Virus record (IMG/VR): IMGVR_UViG_3300003937_000059
Span: 1 to 58,311 of that record
DNA from: a virus
DNA: 58,311 bases
Direction: 5' to 3' (one strand)
Position numbers and translations under genes: made by a program. The notes under the pieces were generated by a model. The model worked only from the letters and a program-made list of their open reading frames with translations. It was not told the origin of the DNA and did not search any database. Shown one piece after another: positions 32,053-41,365 of the stretch. The first letter of the stretch is position 1. Each line of letters starts with the position of its first letter.

Positions 32053-35000
32053 ATGGCAATAAACTTCTTAAATAATCAGTCAGTAACAGGTACTTTAAGT
32101 GTGTCTTCTATATCTAATGATAATTCTTCTTATACAGGTATACTGGTTTGGGACGGAGGTAATCTTAAATATAGAACTAAATCACAAATAAGATCAGATA
32201 TAGGTGCGGGAACAGGAAGTGGATCTGTTACTAGCATTGCAATTTCTAATGGGGGTGGTATAGGTGTTAGTGGATCTCCTATAACAAGTAATGGTACAAT
32301 TACTTTAACTAATACAGATAAAGGATCAAGTCAAAATATATTTAAGAATTTTGCAGTTAGTGGACAAAGTACTGTAGTAGCTGATTCTAATAATGATACA
32401 TTAACATTGGTTGCAGCTGGTGGTATGACTATTACTACAAGTGGTGATACTATAACTTTAAACTCAGCTAATGATAATGATAATCACTATTTAACTAGTT
32501 TAAGTTTTAATACAAGCAATGGTATACTTACTGCAGCAAGAAATGGTCTGTCTTCTCTTACAGTAGATCTTGATGGTAGATATGTAGAAGTAGCAGGTGA
32601 TACAATGACTGGTGACCTAGTGATGGATGATAATAGTGGATCATCACCTAGTATATATTTTTATAATCAAGCAAATAATTATGCTAGATTACTAATGGAT
32701 ACTAGTGATCAATTTTTAATAAAAATAGGTAGTACAAATGAGATGACTATGTCATCAACAGCAACTACTTTTGATTCATCTGTAACAGCTCAATCATTGG
32801 TATTAAGTAGTGCATCTGATGCTATGATTACTCTTAATCAAACAGGTACTAATCCAGAATGGAGCTATATAAACTTTCAATCAGACAATGTAAGAAATTA
32901 TTATGTTGGACAAGATTCAAGTAAAAACTTTAATATATATAATGATAATTTAGATATTGTATCAATATCTGTAAAATATGCTAATAATACTATTAACTTT
33001 GGTGGTAATATTGTTTTAGAAGGAACAGGTAGAATACAAGGTATAGATACTGTATCATCCGGTACAGATGCAGCAAATAAAACTTATGTAGATAATGCTG
33101 TATCAGGATCAGGTTCTATGTCTTCATGGACTCTAACGGCAGATAGTGGAGGAAGTGAAAACATTTCAAACGGAGAAAGTGTAGACATAGCTGGAGGAAC
33201 TAATATTACAACAGCACGAAGTGGAGCTACTGTTACTATAACTAATGGTATTACCAACTTAAACCAATTAACAAATGGTCCTGGATTTACAACTTTTGCA
33301 GAGCCAGGAATATTTTCTGGAGGTGGTACACCAACTTTAGCAAGTGGAGTAACTGCAGCTGAAATAAGAAGTCTTATTGGTGCAGGTACTAGTTCAAGCT
33401 CAGGTGTAACCAGTGTTGCTACATCAGGATCAGTAAATGGTTTAACATTAACAGGCGGAACTATTACAGGAGTTGGTACTATAACTTTAGGTGGAACACT
33501 TACAATAAATAATGGAGATTGGTCAGGCACTGATTTAGCTGTTGCTAACGGAGGAACAGGAGCAAGCAATGCATCAGATGCAAGAAGCAACCTGGGGGTT
33601 GTAAATGATACAGGTACGCCTGCTATATTAAGTAATGGTAGTACACCTTCATTAAACTCAGGAATTTCAGCAGCAGAGGTAAGATCATTGATAGGTGCTG
33701 GTACAAGTTCTAGTTCTGGTGTTACATCAGTAAGTAGTGGTAACTCTAATACAATTACTGTAGGAGGAACAGCAACAGCACCAACAGTATCAGCTAATAC
33801 AGGTGCTGTAAGTGGTAGTTCATCAAACTTAGCAACTGGAGCACAAATACAAACAGCTATTAATACAGCTATAACAGGAGTTTTATCATTCCAAGGAACC
33901 TGGAATGCATCTTCAAACTCACCAACATTAACAAGTGGATCAGGTACACCAGGATATTATTATATTGTGGAAACTGCAGGATCTACTAACCTAGATGGCA
34001 TAACAGATTGGGCCGTAGGAGATTGGGCAGTATTTTCTGATTTAGCAACAGATGCTTGGCAGAAGATAGATAATTCCCAAGTTGGTAATGTAACAGGTTC
34101 AGGAGCTAATACCAGAATACCAATATGGAATAGTTCTTCAAACTTAACTTCAGATAGTGGTTTAACATTTAATACATCAACAAATCTTTTAACAGTAGGT
34201 GGTCAAGTAAATTGGTCAGGTGGTCATTCTGGAGAATCTAATTCTGCTTATGATAACATGATTACTGCATTCAGTGATTCAGGTTCTTCTACAATAACAT
34301 TAACGCTTACACAACAAGATGGTGGTACTTTAACTACATCATTTAGTAATCCACAAGGAACTACAACTCCAAGTAATACACAAACATTTACAAACAAATC
34401 AGGTAATATATCACAGTGGACTAATGACTCATCTTATATAACTTCAAGTTCTGTAGCTATTATAAATGGTAGTGGTACACCAAGTTTAGGCTCAGGTATT
34501 ACAGCTGCTGAAATAAGATCTTTGATAGGAGCAGGTACTGGAAGTGGTACAATGACAGGTTTTGGAGTATCAAATGCTGTTGGTGGTTCTTCATTTACTA
34601 TTAGTAATGGAGAAACAGTAAGTATAGTTGGAGGTACAAATATTCAATCAGTATTAAATTCAAGTGATGAAAGTATTACATTAAATTATAATGGTCCTTT
34701 ACCAGCTATAACAACAGATGGATCTACGCCTTCTTTAGCTAGTGGTATAACAGCTGCTGAGGTTAGAACTTTAATAGGTGCAGGAACTGGTGGTGGCTCA
34801 ATGAGTTCTTGGACAATAAAAGAAGGTAATGGTACGGAGTCAACTTCTGTGACTAATGGAGAAACATTTACTATTGCTCAGGGTACCGGTATTGAATCTG
34901 AGTTGACATCAACAAGTAGTGGTGGAACAATTACAATAACTAATACAGCACCTGACACGGGTACACCAGCAATATTATCAAATGGATCTACACCGTCTCT

Positions 35001-36555
35001 TAACTCAGGTATTAGTGCAGCAGAAGTACGTTCATTAATTGGGGCTGGAACAAGCTCAACATCAGGTACAGTAACTGAAGTATCTGGTGAAGGAACAGTA
35101 AATGGACTAACATTAACTGGAACTGGAACAGGAGCTGTTACTTTAACTCTTGGTGGATCTTTATCAATAAATAACTCAGATTGGGATGGTACTGACTTAT
35201 CTGTTGCAAATGGTGGTACTGGAGCTTCAAATGCTGCTGATGCAAGAACAAATTTAGGAGTTGTAAATGACACTGGAACACCAGCTATTTTATCTAATGG
35301 TTCTTCTCCAAGTTTAAATAGTGGAATAAGTGCTGCTGAGATTAGAAGTTTGATTGGAGCTGGTACAAGTTCAACAAATAACTATTTAAGTTCAGTATCA
35401 TTTGCTACTGGAACTGGTGTTCTTACATTAAATAGAAGTGGTCTTAGTGCATTAACTGTAGATTTAGACGGTAGATATTTAGAGCTTACTGGTGGTACAA
35501 TGGATGGTGATGTTATATTTCCAGATAATATAAAAGCACTATTTGGTACCGGTAGTGATATGGAAATGTATTATGATGGTAGTAAAGGTATTATAGATAA
35601 TAGATTAGGAGCAATGCAAATACGTTCTGCTGGTGAGCTTTCTTTAATGAAAAGTTCTTCAGAAACTATGGCAACATTTGCACCTGATGGTGCAGTAACT
35701 TTAAATTATGATAATGCTCTTAAGTTTGAAACTAAAAGTGATGGTGCAAAAGTAACAGGAAATTTAACAGTAACAGGTAGTATTTCTGGAACTATGAGTG
35801 GTTACTTGGCACTTGCTGGTGGTACAATGACTGGTACTACAAACCACGGTGATAATGTACAATCAATTTGGGGAGCTTCTTCAGATTTACGTATTTATCA
35901 TAGTAATACACAAAATAATGGTATAATACAAGATAGTAGTGCTAATGGATTAGAAATATATGCTACAACTGATGTTATAACTGGCAACTTACAAGTTTCA
36001 GGTAGTGAGATAGACTTTGAATCATCTACTAATTTATTATTAGGAAATGGTACACAAATAGAGGTAGATGGAGATCCTGGTTCAAGTGGACAATATTTAA
36101 AATCAATGGGGAATGGTAATGGTGTACAATGGGCCAGTCTTCCATCTAGTACTACTACTCAAACTATATTGTTTTGTAATTTTTCAGATGACACTAGTAC
36201 AACTTCTGGCTTAAGGATACCTTTTAATAGTTTAAATGAAACAACATCAAATCAATACTATAATCATTTTGATTGTCCATCAAGTGGAACTATAAAAAGA
36301 ATTAGATTAAATAATACTAGTGGATCAGCAAGTACTAGTTTTTCAATTATATTTGATATATGGAGAAGTGCTAGTGGTACACCAACACAATCATCAGGCT
36401 CAATAAGTGTTGCATCAGGTGGTGTAGTGGAATATGATCCTAACCTTTCTTTTTCAAAAGGTGATGAAATACAAATTGCTTATAGAAAAAGTGCTACTAG
36501 TAAATATCTTAGAGGAGTAAGTGCATCAATAATTATAGAATTTACAAAAATATAA
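32053..36555 (+). CDS. Giant repeat-containing tail fibre, 1500 aa
   Basis: A very long Gly/Ser/Thr-rich fibre. Six copies of a block ending SGIxAAExRSLIGAGT start at residues 426, 531, 809, 892, 980 and 1085, separated by variable beta segments. Later parts include the fibre motif ALFGTGSDMEMYYDGSKGI (about 1163) and LTVTGSISGTMSG. The last 130 residues (after TTTQTILFCNFSDDTSTTSG) form a distinct C-terminal head domain, presumably the receptor-binding tip. Trimeric beta-fibre is expected. The stop overlaps the next start (TAATG). Repeats could recombine to vary length. Confidence 0.85.
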   Translation: MAINFLNNQSVTGTLSVSSISNDNSSYTGILVWDGGNLKYRTKSQIRSDIGAGTGSGSVTSIAISNGGGIGVSGSPITSNGTITLTNTDKGSSQNIFKNFAVSGQSTVVADSNNDTLTLVAAGGMTITTSGDTITLNSANDNDNHYLTSLSFNTSNGILTAARNGLSSLTVDLDGRYVEVAGDTMTGDLVMDDNSGSSPSIYFYNQANNYARLLMDTSDQFLIKIGSTNEMTMSSTATTFDSSVTAQSLVLSSASDAMITLNQTGTNPEWSYINFQSDNVRNYYVGQDSSKNFNIYNDNLDIVSISVKYANNTINFGGNIVLEGTGRIQGIDTVSSGTDAANKTYVDNAVSGSGSMSSWTLTADSGGSENISNGESVDIAGGTNITTARSGATVTITNGITNLNQLTNGPGFTTFAEPGIFSGGGTPTLASGVTAAEIRSLIGAGTSSSSGVTSVATSGSVNGLTLTGGTITGVGTITLGGTLTINNGDWSGTDLAVANGGTGASNASDARSNLGVVNDTGTPAILSNGSTPSLNSGISAAEVRSLIGAGTSSSSGVTSVSSGNSNTITVGGTATAPTVSANTGAVSGSSSNLATGAQIQTAINTAITGVLSFQGTWNASSNSPTLTSGSGTPGYYYIVETAGSTNLDGITDWAVGDWAVFSDLATDAWQKIDNSQVGNVTGSGANTRIPIWNSSSNLTSDSGLTFNTSTNLLTVGGQVNWSGGHSGESNSAYDNMITAFSDSGSSTITLTLTQQDGGTLTTSFSNPQGTTTPSNTQTFTNKSGNISQWTNDSSYITSSSVAIINGSGTPSLGSGITAAEIRSLIGAGTGSGTMTGFGVSNAVGGSSFTISNGETVSIVGGTNIQSVLNSSDESITLNYNGPLPAITTDGSTPSLASGITAAEVRTLIGAGTGGGSMSSWTIKEGNGTESTSVTNGETFTIAQGTGIESELTSTSSGGTITITNTAPDTGTPAILSNGSTPSLNSGISAAEVRSLIGAGTSSTSGTVTEVSGEGTVNGLTLTGTGTGAVTLTLGGSLSINNSDWDGTDLSVANGGTGASNAADARTNLGVVNDTGTPAILSNGSSPSLNSGISAAEIRSLIGAGTSSTNNYLSSVSFATGTGVLTLNRSGLSALTVDLDGRYLELTGGTMDGDVIFPDNIKALFGTGSDMEMYYDGSKGIIDNRLGAMQIRSAGELSLMKSSSETMATFAPDGAVTLNYDNALKFETKSDGAKVTGNLTVTGSISGTMSGYLALAGGTMTGTTNHGDNVQSIWGASSDLRIYHSNTQNNGIIQDSSANGLEIYATTDVITGNLQVSGSEIDFESSTNLLLGNGTQIEVDGDPGSSGQYLKSMGNGNGVQWASLPSSTTTQTILFCNFSDDTSTTSGLRIPFNSLNETTSNQYYNHFDCPSSGTIKRIRLNNTSGSASTSFSIIFDIWRSASGTPTQSSGSISVASGGVVEYDPNLSFSKGDEIQIAYRKSATSKYLRGVSASIIIEFTKI
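33328..35370 (+). repeat. Six-copy protein-coding repeat in the giant fibre
   Basis: Units start at 33328, 33643, 34477, 34726, 34990 and 35305. Each encodes about 22 residues of the form TP-S-L-x-SGIxAAExRSLIGAGT followed by Gly/Ser-rich linker. The protein sequence is much better conserved than the DNA, so the copies are old or under protein-level selection rather than recent duplication. Confidence 0.8.
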
Positions 36556-37061
36556 TGGCAAATATAAATGATAACATAAGAGGAAAGAAACTATTCAAAT
36601 CAGGCACCTCTAAACAAAGGGCAGTTAAAGGTAGTGATGGTGAAATAACTGTATCTAGTGAAGTAGCTAGTGATTTAGCTGCTTTAACAGATATGAGTGA
36701 TCTATTTAATGATGATGGTTTATATCAGTATAATAGATTTTTAATAAAACAAATAGAAGACCTAAGAGAAGACGTAGAGGAATTACATGCATTTATAAAA
36801 TCTGCATTTGGAAAAGATTCTTCAGCTGCTAGTTCAAAAGGAGCTAAAGGTGATACTGGTGCACAAGGACCTAAAGGTGACACAGGAGCTACAGGAGCAA
36901 CTGGACCACAAGGAGCAACTGGAGCTACGGGAGCACAAGGTGCAGCTGGTAGCAATGCTTCTGTAAGTGGTTATGAAGGTGGTCAAACTGTAGTTGTAAA
37001 CTCTAAAGGTGGTACGGTTACACTTAATTTTGAAGACGGATTATTAAAATCAATAAAATAA
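36555..37061 (+). CDS. Collagen-like virion protein
   Basis: 168 residues. After a helical N-terminal region (RFLIKQIEDLREDVEELHAF, about 61-80), residues 96-134 are 13 uninterrupted Gly-X-Y triplets (GAKGDTGAQGPKGDTGAT then more), followed by a beta-rich C-terminal knob with VVVNSKGGTVTLNFEDG. Collagen-like stretches with a coiled-coil trimeriser are known in phage fibres. It is coupled to the giant fibre gene and probably assembles with it. Confidence 0.85.
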   Translation: MANINDNIRGKKLFKSGTSKQRAVKGSDGEITVSSEVASDLAALTDMSDLFNDDGLYQYNRFLIKQIEDLREDVEELHAFIKSAFGKDSSAASSKGAKGDTGAQGPKGDTGATGATGPQGATGATGAQGAAGSNASVSGYEGGQTVVVNSKGGTVTLNFEDGLLKSIK

Positions 37062-37064
37062 TAT

Positions 37065-37565
37065 ATGGATTTTAAAAGTTTTTGGAATGAGTATGAAGAT
37101 AACTTAGAAGGTGAAGTAAAAAATGTAAATGGTTCTTTTATTTTTATTCCATTTATGTATGGATTAGATGATACTATATATAAAAAATATATAAAAGAAC
37201 TCTTAAAATTAGACTGGTTACATCATAAGTTATATGTAGTTGGTGGTATACTAGAAGGTTGGCCAACAACAGATATAGATATATGTGTTACTGGTAAAGC
37301 TGATCATAGAACTAGAGAGTTGATGTTACAGGCTAGAGCTATGGGACCTTTTGATATGTACTGGGTTAAAACTTATGATAAAATATTTAAAGGTAAAGAC
37401 AATGGTATAGAAGTTTGGGAGTTTGCTAAAGCACATGATAGGTGGACTAAATATGGTAAACAGTGGAATGGTAAATGGAAGAAAAACGGGTTGTTTCATA
37501 TGTCTGGTTTGTTTGAACCAAAAGAAGGTAGAGAATATACAAAAGATGCACAACAAATAAATTAA
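37065..37565 (+). CDS. Nucleotidyltransferase-like protein
   Basis: 166 residues. LYVVGGILEGWPTTDIDICV (about 56-75) fits the minimal nucleotidyltransferase motif: Gly60-Gly61, then Thr, Asp70-Ile-Asp72, with the beta-strand before. Such folds transfer nucleotides to RNA or proteins, or, if inactive, only bind them. The C-terminal part (HDRWTKYGKQWNGKWKKNGL) is basic. Its place among fibre genes is unexpected. It could be a moron, a virion enzyme, or an inactive structural derivative. Confidence 0.68.
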   Translation: MDFKSFWNEYEDNLEGEVKNVNGSFIFIPFMYGLDDTIYKKYIKELLKLDWLHHKLYVVGGILEGWPTTDIDICVTGKADHRTRELMLQARAMGPFDMYWVKTYDKIFKGKDNGIEVWEFAKAHDRWTKYGKQWNGKWKKNGLFHMSGLFEPKEGREYTKDAQQIN

Positions 37566-37567
37566 CA

Positions 37568-38011
37568 ATGAAAAAGAAAAAAAAAGTAATTAAAAAAACT
37601 ACTAGCAAAAAAGCAGTAGAAAAAAAACCAGCTGTTAAAAAAGCAGTTGTTAAAAAACCATTGGATGTACAACCTAAAGTAAAGTATACTTGGGAGATAG
37701 TATCTATAGATGCTTATGATCATCCAGATAATGGTAAAGGTCTTATAAATCAAATAGTATATGAACTTATAGGTACCATAGTTAAAGACTCTATTAAGAG
37801 AACTGCATCTACAACAGGTGCAATAGCTGTACACTATGATATTAAAAATAAATTTTCTACTACAGATTATAAACAATTTACAAAAGCACAGATATTAAGC
37901 TATGTACAAAAAAATGTAAAACAACAACATTTAGAAGCTATGATAAGTATAGTAGATGGGGAATTATTTTCAACAAAAAAAACTGTAACAGAATTTTCTT
38001 GGAATAAATAA
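37568..38011 (+). CDS. Protein with Lys-rich N-terminus
   Basis: 147 residues. Residues 1-35 are almost all Lys with Ala/Val/Pro/Thr (MKKKKKVIKKTTSKKAVEKK), a histone-like tail. The rest is a compact alpha/beta domain (YTWEIVSIDAYDHPDNGKGL then INQIVYELIG). The basic tail suggests contact with nucleic acid or an acidic surface, for example in the particle. It begins two bases after the nucleotidyltransferase-like gene, so the two may cooperate. Family not recognised. Confidence 0.68.
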   Translation: MKKKKKVIKKTTSKKAVEKKPAVKKAVVKKPLDVQPKVKYTWEIVSIDAYDHPDNGKGLINQIVYELIGTIVKDSIKRTASTTGAIAVHYDIKNKFSTTDYKQFTKAQILSYVQKNVKQQHLEAMISIVDGELFSTKKTVTEFSWNK

Positions 38012-38046
38012 TTTTTATATATTTGTTTTAAATAAATATTTATACA

Positions 38047-38322
38047 ATGGCAAAATCAAAAAAACCTGCAAAAGCAAAAGTAGCTAAAAAATTATCAGAA
38101 GAAGAATTAGAAAACATAAGAGAGCTTCAGGCTAAGCTTCAAAATGTTGTAATGAATTTAGGCTCTGCTGAATTAGCTAAACAAACAATAGTAAAAGAAC
38201 ATTCTAATTTAAATAATGAATGGAAGACTTTTACAGCTGATCTTGAAAAAAAATATGGTCAGGTAAATGTAAGTCTTGAAGATGGTACATTAACACCTCT
38301 TGAAAGTTCAGAAGACAAATAA
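38047..38322 (+). CDS. Coiled-coil protein, possible fibre chaperone
   Basis: 91 residues: a basic Ala/Lys N-terminus, then a long predicted coiled coil (LSEEELENIRELQAKLQNVV up to about residue 75) and a short acidic end. Short coiled-coil proteins among fibre genes can serve as fibre-assembly chaperones, as T4 gp57A does; this is an analogy from position and size. It is followed by a long A/T hairpin and a late promoter-like motif. Confidence 0.62.
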   Translation: MAKSKKPAKAKVAKKLSEEELENIRELQAKLQNVVMNLGSAELAKQTIVKEHSNLNNEWKTFTADLEKKYGQVNVSLEDGTLTPLESSEDK

Positions 38323-38347
38323 TTTACTAAAATCATAAATCTTAACA

Positions 38348-38392
38348 AAAAATTTTTAAGAGCAGACTTCTTGTTTGCTTTTAAAAATTTTT
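38348..38392 (+). terminator. Long A/T hairpin between units
   Basis: A 17-base arm (38348-38364: A5, T5, AAGAGCA) pairs with its complement (38376-38392) with a single G-T wobble; the loop is 11 nt. The 3' arm ends in TTTTT and runs directly into the promoter-like motif at 38390, so termination and re-initiation overlap. Confidence 0.65.
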
Positions 38393-38401
38393 GTATATTA
38401 T
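38390..38401 (+). promoter_or_regulatory. Late promoter-like motif TTTGTATATTAT
   Basis: An exact copy of the motif, 47 nt ahead of the 38448 start, with the preceding terminator arm. Confidence 0.55.
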
Positions 38402-38447
38402 AATTGTAGAGTTTACAACACGGTACGTTATAGTAAAATAATTATTT

Positions 38448-40676
38448 ATGATCCCAACAAATTCAAGTGGTAGCACAAACGGATGTGACAACATTTCTTC
38501 TAATTGTGTAATATGGCAAGGACCTGATATTTCCTGTATTAATTTATGCAGTGGAGATACAATTAGTGAAGTTACAGCAAAGCTTGCTACAAAGGTATGT
38601 GATCTTATTACTAATGGTGTAAGTGCAAATCCAAGTTTAGCAGGATTAGATCTTACATGTTTAAATATACGTGGTACAACACCAACAACTTTAGTTCCTG
38701 TATTACAGGCTATGGTTACTGAAATTTGTGCTAATAATAGCGGGAGTAATTTACCATCTAGTACATATGTAACTGACAATCTTCCTATAATGACATTACC
38801 TGCATGCATGCAATATAATGATGCATCAGGAAACCCAGTAACACAATTACGTTTAGATTTATTTGCAACACTTATAGCAGATCAAGTATGTACAAATTTA
38901 TCAAGTATACAACTTATAAATAGTACTTTAACTAGCTACAGTAGTAGATTAGATGTTTTAGAAGCATGTGTATTACCATGTTCAGGTGCTGTATCAGAAG
39001 TACAGATTGTACCAACTTGTGTAAGTAATGTAGGTACCTTAACAAATGTATCTGTAGTAGTATTAGCACTTGAGAGTGCTTTTTGTGCTTTAAGAAATGC
39101 AGTGGGTTTACCAGCAGCAATTAACGCTGCTGTTGCACAAAGTGTTATTACTGGAAGTTATGCTTCATTAAGTTCTAGTGCAACTTATGGTGCTATAACA
39201 GGATGGAATAATTCTGCAAGCACTTTAGCACAGAGTGTACAAAATGCATGGGTAGTTATAGATGATATGTATGCTGCTATAAGTTCAATACAAACTAATT
39301 GTTGTCCAAGTGGTTGTAGTGCAGTAACATTTGGATATTCTACAACAAATAGAATCAATAGTTCATCCAATTTAATTGATGGAATAATATTTGATTTTCA
39401 ATCTTCTTCTATACCTAGTAACTTTAATGATACATCAGGGTATAGTATAATAACATTAACAGATGCATTAGGTGCATCATTACAAACAACCGTTAGTGTA
39501 TCTCAACTACAAAATTCATCAAGTGGATATATTTTTCCAACTCAAACATTAAATACTTCTCAAAACATATCTGTACAAGTAGATTTTAGTGTAACAGATG
39601 GAGTAGATACTTGTGAGGCAAACCAAAGTAGTGTGGTAGCAGGTTTAATACCTTGTCCACCATCAATAACAATTAGCGGTATAACACAAACAAACGTGAC
39701 AGTAAGCTTTGCTAATACATTAGGAACCACTGCAACATACGTAATAGATATTTTAAATGCAAGTGGAGTAGTTGTGGCAACACAAACAATTAATAATCCA
39801 GCTGCTTCTGTAAGTCATCAATTTACTTCCGGTTTAACAGCTAACACAACATATGATGCTAGGATAACAGTATCATTTAAAGGAGTATCAGGTCAAATAT
39901 GTCCTAATACACAAGCATTTACTATGCAAGCTGTTGCACAAGCATGTAGTGCAGGTATGGATGTAGCAATAGTACTTGATTATACTTCAACTATGGGTAC
40001 TGAAATAGGAACTCTACAATCTGGTATAGCTGCAGTTATAGGTACTATAGATAATAACTCTGGATCTAATCCATATAGAATGGCATTAGTAACAGCAGAT
40101 GAAGCACAAGGTACTACAGCAACCCCTACATATAATACATCAAGTGATTATGTTGCATTACCTGCAGCACAAAGAATTATAAATACTGGAGGAGGACACA
40201 GACAATTCATAACAGCATGGTCAATGTTTGGAAATGATAATGGTACTGCATTTACTAATCAGTTAAATAAACTTAATACTGGAGCACCTACATCAGGTGT
40301 ACCATTAGGACAAGGAGACGGATCTCCAGATCCAACTGATATGGCAATCCAACAAATAATGACAGGTAACTTTGTAGGTGCATTTAGAAGTAATGTGGCT
40401 AAATTTATAGTTGTAATAACAGATGATCTACCAAGTGGATCAGATGATGCATTTGATGCAACTGATTATGCACAAATTGGTACTTTAACAACAATTGCTT
40501 TACTTCAAGGAATTAAAATAATTGTAGTTGGAGCAGGAACAAGTAAAACATATACTCCACCAGGTGCTTCAACAGTATATCCTTGGAGAGAGTTAGCAGT
40601 AAATACTGGAGGTAGTTGGAATGTATCTGAAGGTCCTGCAGTTATACAAAATGAATTAATAGCAGGTTGCTCATAA
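38448..40676 (+). CDS. Structural adhesin with FnIII and C-terminal vWA domain
   Basis: 742 residues. The N-terminal third is Cys-containing (NCVIWQGPDISCINLCSGDT) and recalls a conserved crAss-like tail or fibre protein. Around 400-490 a fibronectin type III-like domain is seen (SITISGITQTNVTVSFANTL). From about 497 a von Willebrand A domain follows: DVAIVLDYTSTMG (505-517), with a near-MIDAS motif DYTST where DxSxS is usual, and alternating strands to the C-terminus. vWA domains bind proteins or sugars, often with a metal ion. A host-surface adhesin is likely. Confidence 0.78.
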   Translation: MIPTNSSGSTNGCDNISSNCVIWQGPDISCINLCSGDTISEVTAKLATKVCDLITNGVSANPSLAGLDLTCLNIRGTTPTTLVPVLQAMVTEICANNSGSNLPSSTYVTDNLPIMTLPACMQYNDASGNPVTQLRLDLFATLIADQVCTNLSSIQLINSTLTSYSSRLDVLEACVLPCSGAVSEVQIVPTCVSNVGTLTNVSVVVLALESAFCALRNAVGLPAAINAAVAQSVITGSYASLSSSATYGAITGWNNSASTLAQSVQNAWVVIDDMYAAISSIQTNCCPSGCSAVTFGYSTTNRINSSSNLIDGIIFDFQSSSIPSNFNDTSGYSIITLTDALGASLQTTVSVSQLQNSSSGYIFPTQTLNTSQNISVQVDFSVTDGVDTCEANQSSVVAGLIPCPPSITISGITQTNVTVSFANTLGTTATYVIDILNASGVVVATQTINNPAASVSHQFTSGLTANTTYDARITVSFKGVSGQICPNTQAFTMQAVAQACSAGMDVAIVLDYTSTMGTEIGTLQSGIAAVIGTIDNNSGSNPYRMALVTADEAQGTTATPTYNTSSDYVALPAAQRIINTGGGHRQFITAWSMFGNDNGTAFTNQLNKLNTGAPTSGVPLGQGDGSPDPTDMAIQQIMTGNFVGAFRSNVAKFIVVITDDLPSGSDDAFDATDYAQIGTLTTIALLQGIKIIVVGAGTSKTYTPPGASTVYPWRELAVNTGGSWNVSEGPAVIQNELIAGCS

Positions 40677-40694
40677 AATATAAAAAATTAAAAA

Positions 40695-41255
40695 ATGGCA
40701 TGTAATTGTACAAAATGTAGTGAAAAATGTAGCTGTGCTGATACAGCTTTGACTAATCCATGTACGTATACAGATTGTAGTACAGGAAGTGAAAGGTGTG
40801 ATGATGTTCAGTGTGCTGCGTGTGTAAGTTATTGTGGTACATCATTTCAAATTGGCCCAGCTGGTGGACAGATAGTAATTACTTCTGGTACTAGATTAGA
40901 TCAGATAATTCAAAAACTTTGTCTATTACAAATAAATGGTAATGGGGCTTGTTCATCTAATGATTTAGCACATAATCCTTATAATCAATATGCAGGGGTG
41001 GTAACTAGTTCTTCCATAAATGTACTGTGGGATGGTATATGGAGTTCTAGTAATGGTATTAATATATATATTGATACACAAATTAATCCTTCAGGATGGA
41101 CGTTAGTAAACGCTGCTCCAATAGCAACAACTATTTCAAACTATACAATAACTAATTTAACTGCTAGTACAGCTTACAAAATTAAGATACAAGATTCACA
41201 AATAGGTGGAGCATGTGTACCTATTGAATTGTTAGTTTCTACTATAGCAGCATAA
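40695..41255 (+). CDS. Cys-rich protein with fibronectin-like end
   Basis: 186 residues. The first 50 hold 13 cysteines in short spacing (MACNCTKCSEKCSCADTALT then CTYTDCSTGSERC), a disulphide- or metal-rich knob. The C-terminal half is beta-rich and resembles an FnIII domain (INVLWDGIWSSSNGINIYID then TISNYTITNLTASTAYKIKI). It closes the fibre/adhesin block ahead of a strong terminator. Probably a small surface protein of the tail. Whether the Cys are oxidised or bind metal is unknown. Confidence 0.7.
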   Translation: MACNCTKCSEKCSCADTALTNPCTYTDCSTGSERCDDVQCAACVSYCGTSFQIGPAGGQIVITSGTRLDQIIQKLCLLQINGNGACSSNDLAHNPYNQYAGVVTSSSINVLWDGIWSSSNGINIYIDTQINPSGWTLVNAAPIATTISNYTITNLTASTAYKIKIQDSQIGGACVPIELLVSTIAA

Positions 41256-41301
41256 AAAACAACAGAGTGGTGGTTTGTTGGTTTTCTACTACAAACGTTG
41301 G

Positions 41302-41336
41302 AGAGACTGGTTAAAATAGCCAGTCTCTTTTTTTTT
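41302..41336 (+). terminator. Strong intrinsic terminator
   Basis: AGAGACTGG (41302-41310) pairs perfectly with CCAGTCTCT (41320-41328) and is followed by eight more Ts. It ends the fibre/adhesin block. Confidence 0.93.
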
Positions 41337-41365
41337 CTTATCTTTATAAAAAAAACACAAAACAG

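Noticed and set aside
33084-33590. 168-codon leftward frame opposite the giant fibre
   Set aside because: Pro/Val-rich antisense of Gly/Ser/Thr-rich repeats; a codon-bias shadow. The same holds for frames at 34878-35273, 29769-30032 and 30540-30854.
33328-35370. CRISPR-like array in the giant fibre
   Set aside because: Repeats are in-frame coding units with degenerate DNA and unequal spacing; no spacer-like structure.
37562-37876. 104-codon leftward frame, Phe/Tyr/Cys-rich
   Set aside because: Antisense of the Lys-rich protein; the apparent membrane character is the mirror of AAA codons.
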